Assembly (NCBI GenBank): GCA_015520395.1 | Contig: WAQG01000086.1 | Location: forward strand, 1-7,326 | DNA from: Candidatus Geoarchaeota archaeon | GTDB taxonomy: Archaea; Thermoproteota; Thermoprotei; Gearchaeales; WAQG01 | DNA: 7,326 nt | Reading direction: 5' to 3' | Position numbers and translations under genes: made by a program | The notes under the pieces: generated by a model | The model's database searches: none | What the model was told of the DNA's origin: nothing | What the model saw: the letters and a program-made list of their open reading frames with translations, nothing else | Part shown: positions 1 to 4,608 of the stretch, piece after piece | How positions within the stretch are numbered: position 1 is the stretch's first letter | How the letters are laid out: every line of letters begins with the position of its first letter

Positions 1-25
1 GCTCGGAGATGTGTATAAGAGACAG
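1..25. other. Residual Nextera (Tn5) sequencing adapter
   Basis: Bases 7-25 read AGATGTGTATAAGAGACAG, the 19-bp Tn5 mosaic end used in Illumina Nextera libraries. The six bases before it (GCTCGG) match the end of the Nextera read-2 adapter. This is library sequence left on the contig end, not genomic DNA and not a natural transposon. Genomic sequence therefore starts at about base 26, and nothing can be inferred about what lies upstream. Confidence 0.96.
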
Positions 26-99
26 ATATTTAAGCTATATTTATAAAGTTAACCACTTGTATGGAGACATCAAATATATAGATAAATATTGATTTATAT

Positions 100-123
100 A
101 TTAATACGAAAATTAATACCAAA
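100..123. repeat. Two tandem 12-bp repeats
   Basis: ATTAATACGAAA (100-111) is followed directly by ATTAATACCAAA (112-123), differing at one base. It lies in the AT-rich leader upstream of the OsmC-like gene, about 50 bases before the inverted repeat at 148-175. It could be a direct-repeat regulator site, or chance in AT-rich DNA. No function is known. Confidence 0.4.
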
Positions 124-147
124 ATACGCATTATATCGAGTTATGTT

Positions 148-190
148 AGTATTGTACATGTTGGATATCAATACTTTTATATATTAAAAG
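148..190 (+). promoter_or_regulatory. Promoter and putative operator of the OsmC-like gene
   Basis: A TATA-like element TTTATATA lies at 176-183, about 30-38 bases before the ATG at 214. This puts transcription start near 205 and implies a leaderless or very short-leader mRNA, in keeping with the absence of a Shine-Dalgarno site. Directly upstream, AGTATTG (148-154) and CAATACT (169-175) form a perfect 7-bp inverted repeat with a 14-base spacer. The half-sites are centred 21 bp apart, two helical turns. The right arm abuts the TATA box, where the BRE/TFB contact would be, so a dimeric regulator bound there could block or aid TFB. The TATA region itself is flanked by CTTTTA/TAAAAG arms (174-190). 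Confidence 0.55.
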
Positions 191-213
191 CCAGATAAAT
201 ATTTTTAGAAGAC

Positions 214-687
214 ATGTTTAGGCCTAAGATACCAGAGAAGGTGGAGCTGAGCGTCAAGGCTAAGTGGGACGGAGATATGGGTGGAGTTGTGAAGATAAAT
301 GAATCTGAGATAAGGTTTGATATACCAGAGGAGTACGGGGGGCCCGGTAGATATGCGTGTCCCGGAGAGGTGTTTCTCGCCGCCATCGGCGCATGCATAA
401 TAAACACGTACCTTTACTTTGCGGAAGAGAAAAGAGGCAATATAAGGGATCTGGGGGTAGGAGTAAGCTCATCAATCAAATTGACTTCAAACGGATACAA
501 CTTTGAACATGTGGATATTACAATAATGCTTAAAGTGAGGGATGGTTGGGAAGATGAGGCATTCAAACTTTTAGACATGTCGATCAAATACTGCTATATT
601 ACAAAGCTCATTCGCAAAAGCGTGCCCATAAATATATACACCTACATTAATGAGCAGGGCCCAATAAAATGGACGTTAGGGGCATGA
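214..687 (+). CDS. OsmC/Ohr-family protein (thiol-dependent peroxidase fold)
   Basis: A 157-residue protein, a normal length for the OsmC/Ohr family of cytoplasmic thiol peroxidases that reduce organic hydroperoxides, although many archaeal members are uncharacterised. The family's two reactive cysteines are in place: Cys61 in the helix-start motif PGEVFLAAIGACI (residues 50-62), and Cys127 in KYCYITKLI, the equivalent of the usual K-Y-C-P-V-S/T-K segment. A third cysteine, Cys49, lies just before the first motif and is not a family hallmark. The N-terminal strands run from about 8 to 40. The ATG at 214 has no Shine-Dalgarno site but fits the TATA box at 176-183 as a leaderless start. The gene is transcribed alone and converges, across a 310-base gap, on the membrane Hdr gene. 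Some bacterial Ohr/OsmC enzymes are known to take electrons from lipoylated proteins, which matters here only because GcvH-like genes lie nearby. The family call is firm; the substrate is not known. Confidence 0.88.
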   Translation: MFRPKIPEKVELSVKAKWDGDMGGVVKINESEIRFDIPEEYGGPGRYACPGEVFLAAIGACIINTYLYFAEEKRGNIRDLGVGVSSSIKLTSNGYNFEHVDITIMLKVRDGWEDEAFKLLDMSIKYCYITKLIRKSVPINIYTYINEQGPIKWTLGA

Positions 688-997
688 CAACCATTTACCC
701 GTACCGCGCCGTTTTGCATTGGTTTGTGTTGGGGTGTGTTGAGCACGGTCGGGTTCACCACGACCGACAATCCCCCTTCTCCCCACCTACGGGAGCACAT
801 CCGCCCTAGTTACCTGGGACTTCATCACGCTCCCCCGGCGAAGGGCGGTTCATCCAGTAGTCCCCCTCACCCAGATCATCGAGCTCCCCATCACACCAGC
901 AAACCCCACAGAAAATAGGCCTTATCCATAGCAATGTACCTGAAGGTGGAGCAAAGTAAACAAACTGGCGCAAAAAGCTACAACTTACTGCTACTTG
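688..997. other. Convergent intergenic region with GC-rich, possibly structured segment
   Basis: No convincing gene is seen in these 310 bases. From about 690 to 920 the + strand is strikingly C-rich (the - strand G-rich), unlike the AT-rich intergenic DNA elsewhere in the window. Visible pairings are a hairpin CGGTCG/CGACCG (746-751 with 761-766, 9-base loop); GGGAGC/GCTCCC (791-796 with 829-834); and CCGCCCT/AGGGCGG (801-807 with 842-848). The last two helices cross, as in an H-type pseudoknot. A longer imperfect stem, 723-734 with 904-914 (one bulge, one G-G mismatch), could close the whole domain. This may be a structured non-coding RNA, more likely read from the G-rich - strand, but no known family is recognised and neither strand shows a clear promoter. 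The open frames across it are proline/serine-rich or lack a start and do not look like protein. A T5 run on the - strand (976 to 972) may help terminate the membrane Hdr transcript. Confidence 0.35.
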
Positions 998-2875
998 CTA
1001 GGCGTGACTTTCCATTGATAGCACGACCAGTTCAGCTACATCCATTACCCTTATGTTTGCACCTGACAGCTTGACCGCCTTTAGAAGGGTCCTCTTACAC
1101 TGCTGGCATGATGTGATTATGGCCTCTGCGCCTACTTTCACAGCTTCCTCAATAACCTGTACTCCAACTTTGGCTGGAAAGTTTTCATCAACTATCTCAA
1201 CGTCCCCTCCCCCACCACAGCAGAGGCTCTTCTCCCGAACATATCTCATCTCCCTAAACTCTATTCCAGGTATGCTTCTTATGACCGCCCTAGGCGCATC
1301 ATAAACTTTGGACTTTCTTCCAAGGTCGCATGGATCGTGGTATGTGACTTTCAGTTTTACGGGACCGAGCTTTATCTTACCCTCCCTTATTAGCTTATAT
1401 ATAAGCTGCGTGTGGTGCATTAGGTTAAAGGCCTTAGGATACTCGGTTCTCCATGTTAGGTAGCAGGATGGGCAAGAGAATACTATCGTCTTTGCCCCAA
1501 GCTTCTTCACAGCTTCAACATTATGCTTTATTAGCTCTTCTAGCTCCCTTCCTCTAAGACCACCCACTATTAGGGGGTATCCACAGCACCACTCCTCACC
1601 GCCAAGTATGGTATACTTGATGCCCGCCGCATCTAGCACCTGTGTTAAGGCGATGGGTATGTCCTGGACGGCTGGCGAAAACGAGGCCATGCAACCCACA
1701 AAGTAGACCAGATCAACCCCCTCAAGCCCGACGGGGGCGGGGGTAGGGGAGTAATCATTCCAGAGATCCCTGTCTTCGTTGGGGAGTCCGAGAACGTTCC
1801 TAACGTCCCCTACAGCTTTCCTAATAAGCTTAAAGTTCTCGGGATACTTCCCAAGGGAAACAAGATGTTCTCTTGCAGATATCCCTAGCGATACGATGTC
1901 GAGGGTTGCTGGGCAGAACTCAGAACATCTCCCACATAACAGGCACATAAACACGTCTTCAGCAAGCCTATCAACTATGGTTCCTCTGCTAGGCCCCAAG
2001 GAGCCCCTTATGAGCCTATTTATACTGTAGTACGACTTATACTTCCCCCCTGTTGCTTTAAAGACCTCACACACTTCGGCGCATATTCCACAGGATGTAC
2101 AGCTGTCGGTCTCAAAGAGTTGCTTTTTGGTTAATCCAAGGGTCTTCATGGTATGGCTCGGCAACTTGACCCCAATTCCCGAGTTGATCAGTATGTTTAT
2201 TGGCGTGGAGAATATGTGGAAGAGCTTGCTGAAGGGCAGGTAGATCAGAAATATCTGTACAAAGAGGAAATGGAGGCTGGCCCAGAACAGAGGTGGCGTC
2301 TCTTCTAGCCTAAAAACAACGTTGGGGAGAAACTCAACGATAAATGCTTCCTCCAAATGTGCACTAAGCCTCATCGCAGAGCCTGTCAGCCCTATTATGA
2401 ACAGAAGTATAAGAGTCCAGTAATCGTCGAGGATTGACAAGGTCCTGGGGGTCTTAAGAACCAGTCTACGTATAAGAAGCCCGGCAACGGATAAAGTAAA
2501 GACTATACCTAAGATTGTCGGAAGCGTTGACACCATGAAGCTCTCTAGAGAGCTCCCCATCCAAGCTATCATCTCCTTCGACCATATCCCAAACGGCCTT
2601 AGATGTCCAAATAGTATTGCAAATACTGAAAGATGCATAAGGACTGCCAATCCCCACATCAGCTTAGATACATAGAACACCCGTTTGAATAGAAAAATGT
2701 TAAGCACAACCTCCTTTATCAGCCTAAACAAATTGAATTTGACGATATATTGGTACGCTTTGCCGCCCTTGGCCCAACCAAGTACCCTATAAATTATGCC
2801 TATCGTAAGGGCTATAAGTGTGAGGTAGGGCATTACGCTGGTTGTGAACTCGTAAAGCATGATATACGTGCTCAT
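998..2875 (-). CDS. Membrane HdrDE/DsrMK-like fusion: cytochrome b domain + two [4Fe-4S] + two CCG domains
   Basis: A 625-residue fusion. Residues 1-240 form a NarI/DsrM/HdrE-type membrane domain with about five hydrophobic helices (roughly 16-32, 72-92, 117-135, 152-170, 195-218). His81/His91 and His202/His220 are 10 and 18 residues apart, the same spacings as the four heme b ligands of E. coli NarI, so two b hemes are predicted. A ferredoxin-like segment follows with Cys259/262/265/269 and Cys311/314/317/321 (two [4Fe-4S]). Two CCG domains follow with all five cysteines each: Cys395, 430-431, 468, 471 and Cys516, 552-553, 590, 593. Complete CCG motifs are typical of HdrB/HdrD, where they bind noncubane [4Fe-4S] clusters that cleave disulfides. 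The likely role is electron exchange between a (mena)quinone pool and a cytoplasmic thiol/disulfide couple; the direction and substrate are unknown. The ATG at 2875 has only a weak ribosome site (GGGTTGAG) but a fitting TATA box. The gene lies 105 bases after the AbrB-PhoU gene on the same strand, probably with its own promoter. Confidence 0.88.
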   Translation of the reverse strand: MSTYIMLYEFTTSVMPYLTLIALTIGIIYRVLGWAKGGKAYQYIVKFNLFRLIKEVVLNIFLFKRVFYVSKLMWGLAVLMHLSVFAILFGHLRPFGIWSKEMIAWMGSSLESFMVSTLPTILGIVFTLSVAGLLIRRLVLKTPRTLSILDDYWTLILLFIIGLTGSAMRLSAHLEEAFIVEFLPNVVFRLEETPPLFWASLHFLFVQIFLIYLPFSKLFHIFSTPINILINSGIGVKLPSHTMKTLGLTKKQLFETDSCTSCGICAEVCEVFKATGGKYKSYYSINRLIRGSLGPSRGTIVDRLAEDVFMCLLCGRCSEFCPATLDIVSLGISAREHLVSLGKYPENFKLIRKAVGDVRNVLGLPNEDRDLWNDYSPTPAPVGLEGVDLVYFVGCMASFSPAVQDIPIALTQVLDAAGIKYTILGGEEWCCGYPLIVGGLRGRELEELIKHNVEAVKKLGAKTIVFSCPSCYLTWRTEYPKAFNLMHHTQLIYKLIREGKIKLGPVKLKVTYHDPCDLGRKSKVYDAPRAVIRSIPGIEFREMRYVREKSLCCGGGGDVEIVDENFPAKVGVQVIEEAVKVGAEAIITSCQQCKRTLLKAVKLSGANIRVMDVAELVVLSMESHA

Positions 2876-2885
2876 ATCTCAACCC

Positions 2886-2917
2886 ACTAATATATATGCT
2901 AACTTAGCATTTAAAAA
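2886..2917 (-). promoter_or_regulatory. Promoter of the membrane Hdr gene with a palindromic operator candidate
   Basis: On the - strand, TTTTTAAAT (2917 to 2909) is a good archaeal TATA box. It is centred about 38 bases before the ATG at 2875, predicting transcription start near 2886 and a leader of about 10 bases. Overlapping its downstream edge is a perfect 15-bp palindrome, ATGCTAACTTAGCAT (2896-2910; 7-bp arms around one C). Its position between TATA box and start site suits a repressor. A second, shorter palindrome, ATATGCATAT, lies at 2927-2936, just upstream of the TATA box. What binds here is unknown; the AbrB-domain protein encoded next door is one candidate. Confidence 0.5.
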
Positions 2918-2980
2918 CTTAATCCAATATGCATATGCTGAATATACTTGAACGCTGCATCTTAATATTATATGTATGTT

Positions 2981-4057
2981 CTACTCCGGCGTTAGCCCCA
3001 ACTTACCCCTTACATCTATAACAACATACTTATCTGATATTTCAGTGGCCCTGTTTATAGCGATCTCCGCAATGAACTTATACCCATATGAGATGTTTTT
3101 CACCATCCTGAGGAAACATGCCAGCATAACTAGGTGTTTAGCATCTGACGACCAGGTCGCTATGAGGTTGAGCATCTTATCAGTGTGTTTTCTTAAAGCA
3201 TCAAGGTCGAGTATCGCCCTATTAGCCCTTTTCGCGTCCGCAGCCAGGAAGCTTCTTAGAGATAACTCCGAGGCTTTCTTTAACCATGATAATAGCTCCG
3301 AGATCTCTTTTAACGCCTTCTCACCAACCTTATAATCCGATCTGGCCAGTTTTAGGGATATATCTACGAGGTCGCGTGAACTATTAAGTATCATCTTTAA
3401 AGCACTTAATACTGCCCTGTCGCCGATTATCCATAGGTAGGATTTAAGACCTAGGCGTTTAAGAAGGGCTTTGTTATATTGGGATTTAAGGAGCTGTCTC
3501 ACGGCTAACAGGTAGGTTTTGTCAAAGTCGTCGTAGAGGTCATCCAGCACCATAAGGCTGACGGGCTTTCCACTTTTAAGCACATCATATGCAATGTTTA
3601 TCACCTTGCCTATAATTATATGTAGTTTAACGAGCGATGTATTTATGGTTGGTTTCGACTGGTCCGCAATCACATGAAGTATCACGTTGTGTTCTGAATG
3701 CTCACTGACGTAGAGGCCGAAAAGCTTCTTTTCAGCAAGTTTAATCTCCTCCATGAAGGAGTCGGGATCCCTGCCTTTCATAGGTATGTAAATGACATCA
3801 TAGCCATTCACATATGCGCCAACGATCATGCGGGTCAGCATTTCGGGCTCATCTATACAGGTTTCAGACCTTATGATACAGGCGCTGGGGGTCTCCTCAC
3901 CCCTACCCGACTTCTCGATAGTAAGTTTGCCGTCCTCCTCCCTAACTATCAAGGCGTCACCCTTCTTAAGTCCAACCGCCTTAACCCAGCTCTTAGGTAG
4001 GGTTATGGCTAGCGTGGCCTCGCCGAGTTTGATGACACGCCTGATCTCGGCGCTCAT
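2981..4057 (-). CDS. AbrB/SpoVT-type DNA-binding domain + PhoU-like domain regulator
   Basis: A 358-residue protein of the archaeal AbrB-PhoU type. Residues 3-48 form a SpoVT/AbrB swapped-hairpin DNA-binding domain (IRRVIKLGEATLAITLPKSW, then VGLKKGDALIV and GKLTIEK). Residues about 145-345 are mostly helical with two PhoU-like repeats. The first keeps an acidic pair in NSSRDLVDISLKLA (225-238). In the second (RMVKNISYGYKFIAEIA, 317-333) the expected E/D metal-ligand positions are replaced by Lys/Asn and Tyr, so metal binding by that half is doubtful. The frame is open up to an ATG at 4129, but I place the start at 4057: it matches where family members begin, a TATA box at 4084-4090 is right for a leaderless mRNA from it, and the TATA-like tract before 4129 is too close to that ATG. 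No phosphate transporter genes are visible. The gene is divergent from the GcvH-FAD-Hdr operon and upstream of the membrane Hdr gene, so local redox-gene regulation is as likely as phosphate control. Confidence 0.82.
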   Translation of the reverse strand: MSAEIRRVIKLGEATLAITLPKSWVKAVGLKKGDALIVREEDGKLTIEKSGRGEETPSACIIRSETCIDEPEMLTRMIVGAYVNGYDVIYIPMKGRDPDSFMEEIKLAEKKLFGLYVSEHSEHNVILHVIADQSKPTINTSLVKLHIIIGKVINIAYDVLKSGKPVSLMVLDDLYDDFDKTYLLAVRQLLKSQYNKALLKRLGLKSYLWIIGDRAVLSALKMILNSSRDLVDISLKLARSDYKVGEKALKEISELLSWLKKASELSLRSFLAADAKRANRAILDLDALRKHTDKMLNLIATWSSDAKHLVMLACFLRMVKNISYGYKFIAEIAINRATEISDKYVVIDVRGKLGLTPE

Positions 4058-4083
4058 TCCATGAATATTATCTCGGAGCCTGG

Positions 4084-4090
4084 TTATATA
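4084..4090 (-). promoter_or_regulatory. TATA box for the AbrB-PhoU gene
   Basis: On the - strand, TATATAA (4090 to 4084) is followed by 26 bases and then the ATG at 4057. This spacing predicts a leaderless or near-leaderless transcript and is the main nucleotide evidence that translation starts at 4057 rather than at the upstream ATG at 4129. A TATA-like tract further up (about 4143-4152) would also start transcription downstream of 4129. Confidence 0.5.
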
Positions 4091-4127
4091 CTTTGCTTGC
4101 CGTATATAGTTGTTAAGTATGTTAGGC

Positions 4128-4139
4128 ATGTTTAAACAT
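4128..4139. repeat. 12-bp palindrome in the divergent promoter region
   Basis: ATGTTTAAACAT is a perfect 12-bp palindrome between the predicted AbrB-PhoU TATA box (4084-4090) and the operon TATA box (4172-4180). It could be an operator shared by the two divergent units, possibly bound by the dimeric AbrB-domain protein itself. It is AT-rich and short, so chance cannot be excluded. Confidence 0.35.
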
Positions 4140-4171
4140 ACTAATATATATAATAACAGTTAAGACATTAG

Positions 4172-4180
4172 TTATATATA
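4172..4180 (+). promoter_or_regulatory. TATA box of the GcvH-FAD-Hdr operon
   Basis: TTATATATA at 4172-4180 predicts transcription start near 4201-4204. That is downstream of the ATG at 4183, so the latter cannot be the start on this transcript, and it leaves a leader of about 12-15 bases carrying the strong ribosome site before the ATG at 4216. Confidence 0.55.
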
Positions 4181-4202
4181 CTATGTGTTACAGGTGTGTG
4201 TT

Positions 4203-4211
4203 GGGGGTGAG
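4203..4211 (+). promoter_or_regulatory. Strong Shine-Dalgarno site deciding the GcvH-like start
   Basis: GGGGGTGAG contains GGTGA, complementary to the archaeal 16S rRNA 3' end. It sits 4 bases before the ATG at 4216. The in-frame ATG at 4183 has no such site. Confidence 0.7.
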
Positions 4212-4215
4212 ATGT

Positions 4216-4602
4216 ATGAGCATCATTGTGGAGAGAAGGATATTGCTTGTCGGCGAAACGATGTGGATGTCCGAGGAATTTGAGGGCGACAGAAGGTTGT
4301 TAAGGGTAGGGCTAACCGAGAGGGTCCAGAGGGACATGAACCCTGTGGAGTTTATAAGAATGTTGCCTGAAGGCAGATACGTTGCGCGAGGCCACCCCTT
4401 CGGCTCCATAGAGAGCGGCAGGAAGATAATGCTCCTCAGAGCCCCCGTCACAGGTATAATAGCCAAGGTGAACGAACGGGTAAGGGCTGATCCGACACTT
4501 ATAAACAGGGATCCCTACGGCGATGGCTGGCTTATAGTCATAGAGCCACTGCTTTATGAGGAGGAGATCGGGCGGTATAGCACGCAGGTAGCCAAGCGGT
4601 GA
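4216..4602 (+). CDS. GcvH-like protein (lipoyl-carrier fold) with displaced lipoyl lysine
   Basis: A 128-residue protein, the usual GcvH size. It aligns without gaps to glycine cleavage H proteins from the G-L-T segment (residues 32-34) through the lipoyl hairpin to DPYGDGWLIVIEP (99-111). H proteins carry lipoate on the Lys of the motif E-S-V-K-A. Here the equivalent is Glu66-Ser67-Gly68-Arg69-Lys70, so Arg occupies the lipoyl-lysine site and a Lys follows one residue later. The C-terminus is short and lacks the usual long acidic helix. No glycine decarboxylase (P) or aminomethyltransferase (T) gene is nearby. Instead it leads an operon with a FAD oxidoreductase and an HdrD-like protein, reminiscent of the lipoate-binding proteins encoded with sulfur-oxidising sHdr complexes. 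It may be a carrier with atypical lipoylation, or an unmodified structural or regulatory relative. The start at 4216 is chosen from the ribosome site and TATA spacing; the frame is open to 4183. Its stop lies inside the ribosome site of the next gene. Confidence 0.82.
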   Translation: MSIIVERRILLVGETMWMSEEFEGDRRLLRVGLTERVQRDMNPVEFIRMLPEGRYVARGHPFGSIESGRKIMLLRAPVTGIIAKVNERVRADPTLINRDPYGDGWLIVIEPLLYEEEIGRYSTQVAKR

Positions 4603-4603
4603 G
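4598..4603 (+). promoter_or_regulatory. Ribosome site for the TTG start of the FAD oxidoreductase
   Basis: GGTGAG lies 5 bases before the TTG at 4609 and contains the TGA stop of the GcvH-like gene. It supports the non-ATG start and implies translational coupling of the two genes. Confidence 0.6.
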
Positions 4604-4608
4604 CTCAG

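Noticed and set aside
7..25. Tn5 mosaic end as evidence of a transposon
   Set aside because: It is joined to adapter bases at the very contig edge, with no transposase, so it is a library artefact.
746..766. GGTTCACCA loop on a GC stem, resembling a tRNA T-arm
   Set aside because: The loop has 9 bases instead of 7, and no acceptor, D-arm or anticodon arm surrounds it.
724..918. 64-residue open frame on the + strand
   Set aside because: It is Pro/Ser/His-rich with no recognisable motif and no ribosome site. Its composition simply reflects the C-rich DNA.
908..925. ACAGAA followed by AGGCCTTAT, resembling the 3' conserved region of RNase P RNA
   Set aside because: The essential partner motif near the 5' end (GAGGAAAGTCC type) is absent on that strand in the preceding 230 bases. 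The - strand GAAGTCC near 815-825 has no matching 3' motif either.
803..958. Open frame on the - strand through the GC-rich segment, ending near 803
   Set aside because: It has no plausible start or ribosome site and no recognised family. The GC-rich composition suits a structured segment better than this organism's coding style.
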